From Nonomuraea sp. NEAU-A123 (GTDB lineage: Bacteria; Actinomycetota; Actinomycetes; Streptosporangiales; Streptosporangiaceae), in contig NZ_JAHFZZ010000006.1 in NCBI RefSeq assembly GCF_018603905.1, positions 310,001 through 374,000 on the forward strand: DNA of 64,000 nucleotides. The letters are read 5' to 3'. Both the position numbers and the translations under genes were made by a program. A model generated the notes under the pieces. The model was not told where the DNA came from. It made no database searches and was given only the letters and a program-made list of their open reading frames with translations. Positions 16,429 to 24,648 of this stretch are shown piece by piece. Position 1 is the first letter of the stretch, and every line of letters begins with the position of its first letter.

Positions 16429-17700
16429 ATGGACGTACACGACCGCCTTGCCCGCCATCTGCTCGTCGACGGTTACCGGCTTGTGCTCGATCTGGAGCGC
16501 AGCCAAGGCTCCTGGCTCGTCGACGCCCGAAACGGCCGCCGATACCTTGACTTCTACACGTTCTTCGCGAGTGCGCCCCTCGGCGTGAACCCGCCCTTCG
16601 AGCCGGAGTTCGTCCGGCTCCTTGGCGAGGTCGCCCGCAACAAGCCCGCCAATCCCGACATGTACACCGCACACCTCGCGGACTTCGTCGACACCTTCGC
16701 CCGTGTCCTCGGCGACCCCGAGCTGCCCCACCTGTTCTTCGTCGAGGGTGGTGCACTGGCCGTCGAGAACGCGCTCAAGACCGCCTTCGACTGGAAGAGC
16801 CGCCGCAACGAGGCGGCGGGCCGCTCCCGCGACCTCGGCACCCAGGTCATGCACCTGACCAAGGCATTCCACGGCCGCACCGGCTACACGTTGAGCCTGA
16901 CCAATACCGAACCGGGCAAGACCGACCGTTTCCCCCAGTTCCGCTGGCCGCGCATCGACGTACCCGCCATACACCTCGGAGAGGTCGAGGCCGCCGAGCA
17001 GCACGCGCTCGCCCAGGCACGCGCCGCCTTCGAGGCGCACCCGCACGACATCGCCTGCTTCATCGCCGAGCCCATCCAGGGCGAGGGCGGCGACAACCAC
17101 ATGCGCCCGCAGTTCCTGCAGGCCATGCAGCATCTGTGTCACGAGTACGACGCGCTGTTCATCCTGGACGAGGTGCAGACGGGCGGCGGCACCACGGGCA
17201 CCGCCTGGGCCTACCAGCAGCTCGGCCTGGCGCCGGACATCGTGGCCTTCGCGAAGAAGGTCCAGGTGGGCGGCATCATGGCCGGCCGCCGCGTGGACCT
17301 GGTCCCCGACAACGTCTTCCAGGTCAGCGGCCGGATCAACTCGACCTGGGGCGGCGGCCTGGTGGACATGGTCCGCTCACGCGGCATCCTGGAGATCGTC
17401 GAACGCGACGGCCTCATCCCGCGCGCCGCCACCCTCGGCACACTCCTCGTCGAGCGCCTCACCAAACTGCAGGCGGAGCACCCGGACCTGGTCTCCAACC
17501 CCCGGGGCCGCGGCTTGATGTGCGCGTTCGACCTGCCCGACAGAGCCGCGCGCGACGCGCTGGTCGCGCGGCTGCGGGACGAGGCGGGCGTGCTGGTCCT
17601 GGCCTGCGGCCCGCGCTCGGTCCGGCTCAGGCCCGCGCTCAACATCCCCGAATCCGACCTCGACCACGGCCTCATGGCCATCTCGGCGGCCCTCCGCTGA
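16429..17700 (+). CDS. lat: L-lysine 6-aminotransferase
   Basis: The 423-residue class III aminotransferase matches Lat proteins in motifs as well as fold: YTFFASAPLGVNPPF near the start, FFVEGGALAVENALK, IQGEGGDNHMRP, the PLP aspartate in FILDEVQTGGG and the Schiff-base lysine in FAKKVQVGG. It converts lysine and 2-oxoglutarate to aminoadipate semialdehyde, used in lysine catabolism, osmolyte or beta-lactam pathways. No cephamycin or dehydrogenase genes lie nearby, so a catabolic or stress role is more likely. GGAGGAGAC directly precedes ATG 16429. Confidence 0.93.
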   Translation: MDVHDRLARHLLVDGYRLVLDLERSQGSWLVDARNGRRYLDFYTFFASAPLGVNPPFEPEFVRLLGEVARNKPANPDMYTAHLADFVDTFARVLGDPELPHLFFVEGGALAVENALKTAFDWKSRRNEAAGRSRDLGTQVMHLTKAFHGRTGYTLSLTNTEPGKTDRFPQFRWPRIDVPAIHLGEVEAAEQHALAQARAAFEAHPHDIACFIAEPIQGEGGDNHMRPQFLQAMQHLCHEYDALFILDEVQTGGGTTGTAWAYQQLGLAPDIVAFAKKVQVGGIMAGRRVDLVPDNVFQVSGRINSTWGGGLVDMVRSRGILEIVERDGLIPRAATLGTLLVERLTKLQAEHPDLVSNPRGRGLMCAFDLPDRAARDALVARLRDEAGVLVLACGPRSVRLRPALNIPESDLDHGLMAISAALR

Positions 17701-17870
17701 CGGCACGGGCTCAAGCGGACGGTTTTCGCACTCTGGGGGACACGTCCTCCTGACCGCGTACGCCCAGCCCCTGACCGCGATGACGTCCACGCGGCCACCC
17801 GCCACCTGACCCGGCGCTGTGCAAGTGTTGATACGGCGAGGCGATGGAGATGGGCGGGTGCCCGCGGCGT

Positions 17871-18644
17871 CTAGTCACGGTGGTGGCGGGACTGGAGGAA
17901 TGCCGCTGTGGCCGCGTCGGCGGGCAGGAAGGCCTCCAGCTTGAGCTCGGCCAGCGTGACGTCCACCGCGGTGGCGAACGAGGTGAGCGTGGTCAGCAAC
18001 CGCAGCTCGGCATCGCCGGTACGCAACCGCAGCGGCACCGCGAACCCCAGATGGTCGCTCCCCGGCACCGCCTTGGGCACGTAGGACTCCAGCTCGGTGA
18101 TGAACGCGTCGAGCCGCGGATCCTGGCTGCGGAGGAGATCAGCCCGCAGGCTCTCGGTGATGTGCCGGCCCCAGTCTGCGAGGTTGACGACCCGTTGAGC
18201 CATGCCCTTGGGGTGCAGGGCCAGCCGCAACACGTTGATCGGCGGCTCGAGCAGCTCGGCCGCGGCCCCCTCGGTGAGCACATCGAAGGCCGCGTTGGCC
18301 GCCACCAGCTCGCCGTAGGGCCGCACCACGACCGCCGGGTAGGGCAGGTGGCCGTCGAGGATGCTGTCCAGAGCCTCGCGTACCGGGCGCAGCATGGCGT
18401 CGTCCAGACCTGACTCGGGGAACAGGGGAGCGTAACCGGCCGCCAGCAGCAGACCGTTGCGTTCGCGGAGCGACAGGTCGAGCGACTCGGCCAGGCGTAC
18501 GACGATGGCCCGACCGGGGCGGGATCGGCCGCGCTCCATGAAGCTCAGATGGCGTTGGGTGGTGCCGGCCCGGTTGGCGAGCTCCAACTGGCTCACCCTC
18601 CGGCTGCTACGCCACCGCCGCAGCTCGCTCGCGAATCGTTCCAC
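17871..18644 (-). CDS. XRE-family regulator with MmyB-like ligand-binding domain
   Basis: The 257-residue protein has a helix-turn-helix at residues about 6-62 (LRRWRSSRRVSQLELANRAG, then TTQRHLSFMERGRSRPG). A PAS-like MmyB domain (about 95-250) contains PAVVVRPYGELVAANAAFDVL and NVLRLALHPKGMAQRVVNL. Known MmyB-type proteins bind small or fatty-acid ligands. Neighbouring genes give no clear target. A 108-bp dispersed element and 48-bp repeats lie upstream, in the region that should hold its promoter. Confidence 0.92.
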   Translation of the reverse strand: MERFASELRRWRSSRRVSQLELANRAGTTQRHLSFMERGRSRPGRAIVVRLAESLDLSLRERNGLLLAAGYAPLFPESGLDDAMLRPVREALDSILDGHLPYPAVVVRPYGELVAANAAFDVLTEGAAAELLEPPINVLRLALHPKGMAQRVVNLADWGRHITESLRADLLRSQDPRLDAFITELESYVPKAVPGSDHLGFAVPLRLRTGDAELRLLTTLTSFATAVDVTLAELKLEAFLPADAATAAFLQSRHHRD

Positions 18645-18740
18645 GCCTCCCTTTCTAGCCCACCCGCGTGACGGAGCACGATTCCCCGCAGGGAATGACG
18701 CGGGCTCACGAATGCCCCCGAGACGGTCTCACCGTCTCGT

Positions 18741-18834
18741 GACGGCGCCCAACCACCTCCACCGGAGGAGCGTCCCCCTGGAGAGAGCCCAGCCCCGTGT
18801 GGCGGGTGGGGGTGCCCCATGCCGGCCGTAAAAG
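18741..18834 (+). repeat. 108-bp dispersed element, copy B (94 bp clearly aligned)
   Basis: From GACGGCGCCC to CCATGCCGGCCGTAAAA this aligns without a gap to copies A (5957-6064) and C (57610-57717). The first 15 bases of the full element are not conserved here. It is oriented away from the XRE gene, whose start lies about 97 bp to its left. Confidence 0.75.
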
Positions 18835-18868
18835 AAGGACACCCCAACACACGTCGAGAACCTTCGGC

Positions 18869-19056
18869 ACGCCCGAGGTCCCGACCCACGGAGATCCGGC
18901 CCACAAGAGACCTGGCGCACGCGGAGAACGGCCGCGAGAGGCCCGGCATACGAGATGGTCCGGCGCGGGAGACGACGCGACACGCGGAGGCCCGGCGCGC
19001 CAGATGGTCGGCAGGCGCGGGAAACCGGTGAGTGCCCCGCACACAAGATGGCCGGC
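18869..19056. repeat. 48-bp tandem repeat (four units)
   Basis: Units at 18869-18916, 18917-18964 and 18965-19012 are each 48 bp, and a fourth (19013-19056) is 44 bp. On the minus strand each starts CC(G/A)G..C..ATCT and contains GCCGGGCCTC or a variant. Identity between units is moderate. Weaker similarity continues to about 19150. Confidence 0.75.
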
Positions 19057-19188
19057 CCACGAAAAGGCCCCGCACGAAGGGTCTCGCACGCAGGGAGACC
19101 CGCTGGGGCCTCGCGCGAGAGGCGCGAGAGGGCTCGGCGCGCGAGAACGCCCGCGTGCGCGGTGATCCGCCGCGATCAGAACGCCGGA

Positions 19189-19416
19189 TCAGGACGGGGG
19201 ACGCGACTGCCAGAGGCCGATCGCCGTGACGCGCGAGTCGACGCCGAGTTTGGCGTAGATGCGGTTGACGTGGTTCTTGACCGTTTTCTCGCTGAGAAAC
19301 AGCCGTTGCGCGATCTGCCCATTCGACTGCCCAGTCGCGATCAGATCCATGACCTCGGTTTCGCGCTTGCTCAAGGACGTGAACACGCTATCGAACGCTG
19401 CGTCTTCGACTCTCAT
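19189..19416 (-). CDS. Solitary LuxR-type helix-turn-helix protein
   Basis: The 75-residue protein is almost entirely a GerE/LuxR DNA-binding domain: SLSKRETEVMDLIATGQSNGQIAQ then LFLSEKTVKNHVNRIYAKLGVDSRV. There is no receiver or ligand domain. The start at 19416 is supported by GGAGGCCGG immediately upstream. Longer open frames to 20229 cross the tRNA and are not credible. Truncated LuxR proteins of this size can act as free regulators or be remnants of NarL-type response regulators; the intact fold favours function. Confidence 0.8.
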   Translation of the reverse strand: MRVEDAAFDSVFTSLSKRETEVMDLIATGQSNGQIAQRLFLSEKTVKNHVNRIYAKLGVDSRVTAIGLWQSRPPS

Positions 19417-19527
19417 CCGGCCTCCGGGGGCGCGCAGACGGTCAGATCGCCGAGGCCCCCGCGCATCCGGCGTAAGCGGTAGACAGCGAGCATAACTCGC
19501 ATTGTCATGTTTTGGGGACGTTGTCGT

Positions 19528-19564
19528 AGAAAACGACAAACGGCCGGTCCCGAAGGACCGGCCG
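19528..19564 (-). terminator. Intrinsic terminator of tRNA-His
   Basis: CGGCCGGTCC and GGACCGGCCG (19541-19564) form a perfect 10-bp stem with a TTCG tetraloop on the minus strand. It is followed in that direction by TTTGTCGTTTTC. This is a classic rho-independent terminator positioned 7 bp beyond the tRNA 3' end. Confidence 0.92.
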
Positions 19565-19570
19565 CGTGCA

Positions 19571-19646
19571 TGGGGTGAGTGAAGGGACTTGAACCCTCGA
19601 CATCCAGGACCACAACCTGGCGCTCTACCAGCTGAGCTACACCCAC
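19571..19646 (-). tRNA. tRNA-His (anticodon GTG)
   Basis: On the minus strand the 76-nt sequence folds as a tRNA. The acceptor arm is GTGGGTG/CACTCAC with one G-T pair, followed by the D-arm AGCTCAGCTGGTAGAGC. The anticodon stem CCAGG/CCTGG carries loop TTGTGGT, and the T-arm contains GGTTCAAGTCC. Anticodon GTG means histidine. An extra G at 19647 can pair with the C discriminator, the identity element of tRNA-His. The terminal CCA is encoded. Confidence 0.97.
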
Positions 19647-19712
19647 CATGAACCGCCGACGTGGCGGCACAGGAAAAGTGTAGCGGTCTTCGGGAGTCTT
19701 TACGCCACTCAA

Positions 19713-20306
19713 TTAGCCCGTGACACGCTCGGCCACCGCTCTGGCGGTGGCCGAATCGGGACCCGGCTGGCCGACGAAGATGGCTGCCCGGTAGTAGCGG
19801 AGCTCCCTGATGCTCTCCGTGATGTCGGCCAGCGCGCGGTGTCCGCCCTGCTTCTCCGGGGCCGCGAAGTAGACCCGGGGGTACCAGCGGCGGACCAGCT
19901 CCTTGATCGATGACACGTCGATCATCCGGTAATGCAGATAGCCGTCCACCGCGGGCATGTCGCGCGAGATGAACGTGCGGTCGGTGCCGATGGAGTTGCC
20001 GCAGAGCGGCGCCTTCTTCGGCTCGGGGATGTGGCGGCGGATGTAGTCGAGCACGAGCGACTCCGCCTCCGCCAGCGTCACCCCGCCCGCCATCTCGGGC
20101 AGCAGGCCCGAGGCGGTGTGCATCTCGCGGACCACCTGCGACATCTGCTCCAGCGACTCGGGCGGCGGCTTGATGACCACGTCGACGCCCTCGTCCAGCT
20201 GATTGAGCTCGCTGTCGGTGATGATGCACGCCACCTCGACGAGCGCATCGCGACCCAGGTCGAGCCCGGTCATCTCGCAGTCGATCCAGACCAGCAAGTC
20301 ACTCAT
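19713..20306 (-). CDS. orn: Oligoribonuclease
   Basis: The 197-residue DEDDh 3'-5' exoribonuclease begins LLVWIDCEMTGLDL with the first catalytic Asp-Glu pair. It continues with NSIGTDRTFISRDMP and ends with the HRALADITESI catalytic His-Asp block. Orn degrades 2-5-nt RNA and pGpG, completing RNA turnover and c-di-GMP removal, and affects development in actinomycetes. It is upstream of tRNA-His on the same strand, a common arrangement in actinobacteria. Confidence 0.97.
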   Translation of the reverse strand: MSDLLVWIDCEMTGLDLGRDALVEVACIITDSELNQLDEGVDVVIKPPPESLEQMSQVVREMHTASGLLPEMAGGVTLAEAESLVLDYIRRHIPEPKKAPLCGNSIGTDRTFISRDMPAVDGYLHYRMIDVSSIKELVRRWYPRVYFAAPEKQGGHRALADITESIRELRYYRAAIFVGQPGPDSATARAVAERVTG

Positions 20307-20376
20307 TCGATCTCCTCGCCCAAGCGGCTCGGAGTCATCCGCCCGCCTGAATACCCCATCAGCCTAGTGCCACCGG

Positions 20377-21492
20377 TTATGCGGGCTTGAGCGAGCTGAG
20401 AACCTGATTGACCACGTCGGTGCCCAGATTGTCCGGAACTGACGTGTATAGGAGGGCCGGAGGCTGGCCCTGGCCGCGATCGATCAGCACGATCGCGCCG
20501 TTTTCCTTGTTCCACTTGTAACCTTTGGCCTTCGACTCCTTCGAGAAGTCGAGCTCGAACTGGAGGACCCAGGCGTCCTTGCCGCCGATCTTGAGCGCCT
20601 TGTCCTGGATGATCTTGTTGGTGTGCGTGATCGGGTAGTACTGGGCGAAGTCCACGAACACCGACTTGGCCGTGTTGCTCAGCCCCTTCGTCCCCGTGTA
20701 GGGGTAGAGCGGGTTGAGCAGGCCGGTGAAGACGTTGCCGTTCCAGTTGTCCTTGCCGTTGTACTTCTCCTGCGAGATCGCCTCCACGCCGCTCGACCAG
20801 GCCTGCTGGCGCGGGTCGGTGCCGTTGATGGAGCTGGACTCGGGCACCTTCCAGCCGTCGGGCACCTGGTAGGACAGGCCCGCCTGCGGGTCGGAGATGC
20901 GGCCGTCCTGCGGCTGTGGCAGCTCTGCGGGGGCCTGCGACGGCGGCTCGGTGGTCTGCCCCTGCTCCGGCGACTGCTCGGTCTCACTGGGCGTCGGGGA
21001 CGCGGCGAGGGTGCCGTCGGTGTTGCGGTTCACGAAGAAGATCCCGGCCACCACGATCAGGCCGACCACCACGAGCGCCGCCAGCCCGCCGAACACCCAC
21101 GGCAACGGGTTGCTCTCCTTCGGCGGCGGACCGTAACCGGGCCCGGGCAGCGGGGTGTCGCCCCATCGATTCTGGCCGGGCGGGCTGTAGGAGGGCTGGC
21201 CGAACGCCGGCTGCTCCTGGGTGGGCTGCGCATACGCCGGCTGGCTCTGGGCGGGTTGCCCGTACGCGGACTGCCCGTATGTCGGCTGGCCGAACTGCTG
21301 CGTCGGGTTCGCCGGCGTGGCGGACCAGTCGGGACTCGACTGCTGCTGCGGTCCGGAAGGCGGTTGCTGTTGCGGTGGCGTCCCCTGCTCCAGCGGGTGG
21401 GTGGCGTCCGTCCACTGGCCGCCGTCCCACCAACGGAGTTGGGGCGATCCGTACGGGTCGGGGTACCAGCCCGCGGGGGTCTGCGTGGTCAT
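20377..21492 (-). CDS. DUF2510 membrane protein with Q/P-rich linker
   Basis: The 371-residue protein begins with a DUF2510 motif (GWYPDP ... LRWWDGGQWT). A Gln/Pro/Tyr repeat linker follows (about 30-125, YGQPAQSQPAYAQP type), then one transmembrane helix (about 150-173). An acidic Pro/Gln linker and an extracytoplasmic domain (about 215-371) with many aromatic residues complete it. That last region resembles lipoprotein-type domains but I cannot name it. Start 21492 places DUF2510 at the N-terminus as in relatives. It lies just downstream of the pseudokinase gene and on the same strand. Confidence 0.75.
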   Translation of the reverse strand: MTTQTPAGWYPDPYGSPQLRWWDGGQWTDATHPLEQGTPPQQQPPSGPQQQSSPDWSATPANPTQQFGQPTYGQSAYGQPAQSQPAYAQPTQEQPAFGQPSYSPPGQNRWGDTPLPGPGYGPPPKESNPLPWVFGGLAALVVVGLIVVAGIFFVNRNTDGTLAASPTPSETEQSPEQGQTTEPPSQAPAELPQPQDGRISDPQAGLSYQVPDGWKVPESSSINGTDPRQQAWSSGVEAISQEKYNGKDNWNGNVFTGLLNPLYPYTGTKGLSNTAKSVFVDFAQYYPITHTNKIIQDKALKIGGKDAWVLQFELDFSKESKAKGYKWNKENGAIVLIDRGQGQPPALLYTSVPDNLGTDVVNQVLSSLKPA

Positions 21493-21541
21493 GTTCGTCA
21501 GCGTAGTAACAACAGCTTTGATATGCATTGCTGGCTCGGCA

Positions 21542-22903
21542 TCAGCACTTATACGTGAAGCTCGCCTTGTCCGTCCTGAGGGGGCCGGGAGACAGCACCC
21601 GGAGGGTGGCCGTGGCCTTGACGGTGGTCTTGCCCTTGAGCGTCCACCGGAGCGGCACGCTGTAGGCGGTCTGGCCGGAGGTCGTGTGGAGTGTCTGCTT
21701 GACGACCTCCTTGTCCAGGTTCTTGCGCCACTCGTAGGTGATCTCGCCGGCCTCACCGTTCGTGACGATCTTGCCTGTGACGAGGACGGCGCTGTTGCAG
21801 CCCTGCGTCTTCTTCGGCGCCACGACGTCGATCGACGCGATCGCCAGATCCGGGGCGGAGCTCAGCTTGAGCCAGGCGACGATCGCCCCGCCCATGATGA
21901 TCGCGAACACTATCGCCGCGAGGATCGTCCGCCACCGCCGCGCCCGTGCCGCCCTGGACGGCCGGCCGGCGCCGCGCTGGACCGTTCCGACCTGGTCCCG
22001 GCCCTCCCGCCAGATCCGTTCGGCCGTGGTGCCGGCCTGCGGCGCCTGCGTGCTCACTCCCGGCCCGAAGTGCACCGGCGCCTGATGAGGGTTGGGGACG
22101 GCGAGCAACGTGACGATGTCACCCTCGTCGAGCGGCGGCTGCGCCTCCACGGGCGGATGCGCGAACGCCGACCTGCCGCGGGCCGCCTGCGCCAGCCGGT
22201 CGTGCCTGATCGCCCCGCCCGGCAGCGCCGCGGGCTCGGAGAGCACGACGGACTTGGCGGCGCCCAGGCCGTGGGTGGTCGCGATGACCGCGGCCCGCTC
22301 GAAGAGGGCGGCCGCCCGCGGAGCGCTCCGCATGACCGAGGCGGCCAGCCCCCGCGCCAGCGACGCCCACGCCGCCGCGTCCCGCTCCGGCAGGGAGATC
22401 TGCCCGCGGATGGCGTCGGACAGGCCGCGTTCCGACAGCAGCGCCGCGCCTTCGGCGGTGATGACCACGGTGCCCGGATGCACCGAACCGTGGGTGACCC
22501 CGGCCGCGTGCAGCGCCAGGAGGGTCTGCGCCGTCTCCGCCAGTACGGCCGCCGCGCCGCCCGCGTCGATCGGCCCGGCGGTCAGCAGGTCCGACAGCGT
22601 CGGGCTGACGGCCTGCGCGGTGAGCAGCCAGACCTGGTCGCCCGCCGCCACGACGTCGGCGACGGGGATCAGCCCGGTCAGCCCGCCCAGGACGAGCCGC
22701 TGGTCGGTCAGCACCGTCGCCACGACGCGCTCACGCACGCCGGGCAGTCCGATGATCTTCGGGTCGAACAGCAGGGCTCCAGCCCTGCGCCCGTCGGGAG
22801 AGATCGCGTCGATCCAGTTGCCCAGCTCGGTGATCCAGGTGTTCTCGGTGAGCCGGAAGCCGGCGATACCGTGTCTCGGGTTGTCCATCGCCGCTTGCTC
22901 CAT
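21542..22903 (-). CDS. Membrane pseudokinase with Ig-like ectodomain
   Basis: The 453-residue protein has a region like the C-lobe of a Hanks-type kinase, but the catalytic loop reads THGSVHPGTVVIT instead of HRDxKPxNV. DFG is replaced by LSERG, and no glycine loop or ATP lysine is visible, so it should be catalytically dead. One transmembrane helix lies at about 328-348. The remaining 100 residues form a two-cysteine ectodomain whose TSGQTAYS motif recurs in the ectodomain repeats of the kinase encoded at 24649-27084. It may be a scaffold or allosteric partner of the two adjacent kinases. ATG 22888 is an alternative start. Confidence 0.65.
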   Translation of the reverse strand: MEQAAMDNPRHGIAGFRLTENTWITELGNWIDAISPDGRRAGALLFDPKIIGLPGVRERVVATVLTDQRLVLGGLTGLIPVADVVAAGDQVWLLTAQAVSPTLSDLLTAGPIDAGGAAAVLAETAQTLLALHAAGVTHGSVHPGTVVITAEGAALLSERGLSDAIRGQISLPERDAAAWASLARGLAASVMRSAPRAAALFERAAVIATTHGLGAAKSVVLSEPAALPGGAIRHDRLAQAARGRSAFAHPPVEAQPPLDEGDIVTLLAVPNPHQAPVHFGPGVSTQAPQAGTTAERIWREGRDQVGTVQRGAGRPSRAARARRWRTILAAIVFAIIMGGAIVAWLKLSSAPDLAIASIDVVAPKKTQGCNSAVLVTGKIVTNGEAGEITYEWRKNLDKEVVKQTLHTTSGQTAYSVPLRWTLKGKTTVKATATLRVLSPGPLRTDKASFTYKC

Positions 22904-23049
22904 CGCCGTTTGCCCCCGACGCCTTTCTAGCGCTTGCTCCGGTGTCGTCCCGCCATACGGCGCTTTATCGCAAGTGTGACCGGAAGCGCGCCGGACGTCA
23001 CCAGCGCGAGCGCCAGGACCGCGCCGTCCTCCCGCGACGGTGTGCCCGT

Positions 23050-24537
23050 CTATCCGCTGTTTGCCCCGTCCGAAGGGGTCCTCGGCGGCGCGGAACTGGG
23101 CTCCGGGGTGCTGAGGGTACGCGTCGGCCTGACGGTCGCGGGCGCGGTCGTGGGCGGCTTCACAGTGGCGGACGTGGCCACCCCCGGCGGGTCGTCGACC
23201 TTGCTGGTGACCTCGGGCTCATCCGACTCGGTCGGCGGCGCGGTCGTGGGGGCGGTCTTCGACGGTCTGGGCTTCGGAGTCCTGGTGATCCTCCGGGTCG
23301 GCGTGGGCGTCGGCGTCGGCGTCGGTCTGCGGGTGGTGACGGGCGGCGGCGCGGTACTCGTCGAGGTCGTCGGCTCCGGCGTGGTCTCCTCGGCCGTCGG
23401 AGTGGGCTCCTCGGAAGGCTCCTCCTCCTCGGACGCGGCGGACGGCGCCGGCTCCGTGGCGGAGGGCGTCACCTGCGAGGTCTGCGCCTGCAGAGCGGGC
23501 TCGCCGGACGTCGTCTTCACCAGGACGAGCGCGATGCCGATCAGCAGGCCGGTGCAGGCGGTGCCGATGAGGACCTTCGTGGAGCGCTTGCCGAGCACCT
23601 TGCCCGGCTCGGCGAAATGGTTCTCGGCGAGCGAGGTCTGCCCCTCCGCGGGACCCTCCGGCGGGCTGGGGAACAGCACCAGCAGCAGGCCGGACAGCCG
23701 CGCCAGGCGGCGCTTGCCGCGCTCCTCCCAGTCGGACCCGTACGCCCGGGCCGCGACCGCTTCGAGCTCCGTCAGGAACGCCTCGGCCGACGATGGGCGA
23801 TCGACGGGGTTCTTGGCCAGGCCGCGCTCGACCAGGTTCCGCAGCGGCCCGGGCACCTCCTCGATGGGCGGCGGCGAGCTCTGGTGCTGACGGGCCAGCG
23901 CCGCGAGGTTGGGCGAGCGAAAGGGGCGGGCGCCGGTCAGGCACTCGAAGAACACGACGGTGGCGGCGTACACGTCGGTCGTGGGCGCGGCGGAGGCGCC
24001 CGACCACTGCTCGGGCGCCATGTAGGGCGGGGTGCCGGCGGCGCTCGCGTCCTCGCCGCTCCTGACCGCGATGCCGAAGTCGACGAGCTTGCTGGAGCCG
24101 TCGCCCTGGACCATGACGTTCTCGGGCTTGAAGTCGCGGTGCACGACGCCGATCGCGTGGGCCGCGGCCAGACCCTGTAACGAGCCCTTGAGCACCAGCA
24201 GCGCGGCCTCCGGGCCCGTGGGGCCCTCCGACCTGAGCAGTTCCCGCAGCGAGACCCCGTTGACGAGCTCCATGACGATGGCCGCGCCCGCGCCGTTCTC
24301 GACGTAATCGATCAGGCGGGCGTTGTGCGGGCTGCGCATGGTGCCCAGCAGCCTGGCCTCGTGCCTGAACCGGGCCACGAAGCCGACGTCGGACCGCAAC
24401 TCCTCGGAGAGGTACTTGACGGCCACCTCCACGCCGTCGTGGTCCCGCCGGGCCAGCACGACCCGGCCGGCGGATCCGGCGCCAAGCTCACGAATCTCGG
24501 TATAACCCGGGACCCCCCACTGACCATCGTCGTACAT
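23050..24537 (-). CDS. Transmembrane Ser/Thr protein kinase (PknB type)
   Basis: The 495-residue protein has a complete Hanks-type kinase: glycine loop LGAGSAGRVV (18-27), ATP lysine K41, alphaC glutamate E60, HRDFKPEN (133-140), DFG (153-155) and GTPPYMAPEQ. A conserved juxtamembrane segment (GSDWEERGKRRLARL) precedes one transmembrane helix near 325-345. The extracellular tail of about 150 residues is Pro/Thr/Ser/Glu-rich, ends without a folded domain and contains a TP repeat. No PASTA domains are seen. It is the paralogue of the next upstream gene. Confidence 0.93.
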   Translation of the reverse strand: MYDDGQWGVPGYTEIRELGAGSAGRVVLARRDHDGVEVAVKYLSEELRSDVGFVARFRHEARLLGTMRSPHNARLIDYVENGAGAAIVMELVNGVSLRELLRSEGPTGPEAALLVLKGSLQGLAAAHAIGVVHRDFKPENVMVQGDGSSKLVDFGIAVRSGEDASAAGTPPYMAPEQWSGASAAPTTDVYAATVVFFECLTGARPFRSPNLAALARQHQSSPPPIEEVPGPLRNLVERGLAKNPVDRPSSAEAFLTELEAVAARAYGSDWEERGKRRLARLSGLLLVLFPSPPEGPAEGQTSLAENHFAEPGKVLGKRSTKVLIGTACTGLLIGIALVLVKTTSGEPALQAQTSQVTPSATEPAPSAASEEEEPSEEPTPTAEETTPEPTTSTSTAPPPVTTRRPTPTPTPTPTRRITRTPKPRPSKTAPTTAPPTESDEPEVTSKVDDPPGVATSATVKPPTTAPATVRPTRTLSTPEPSSAPPRTPSDGANSG

Positions 24538-24648
24538 GCGGTCTCCTCTGAAGTCCTCTGGGCCCCCACGCTCATCAGACGGACCGTAGCTTAACCAGAC
24601 GTAACCGCTTTCTCACGGGTTATCTCCAGACAAGTCTGAATCTGGAGG

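Larger units (their letters stand above)
18645..19188. other. 544-bp gap without a supported gene
   Basis: The gap between the XRE gene start and the LuxR stop holds a short CGGTCTCACCG hairpin near 18724, copy B of the 108-bp element and a 48-bp tandem array. Long open frames exist on both strands only because the repeats lack stops. None has a ribosome site or recognisable protein. Confidence 0.7.

Noticed and set aside
18593..19089. Overlapping minus-strand frames encoding HLARRAS-type repeats
   Set aside because: Open in all three frames because of the 48-bp repeats; no start signal and no known domain.
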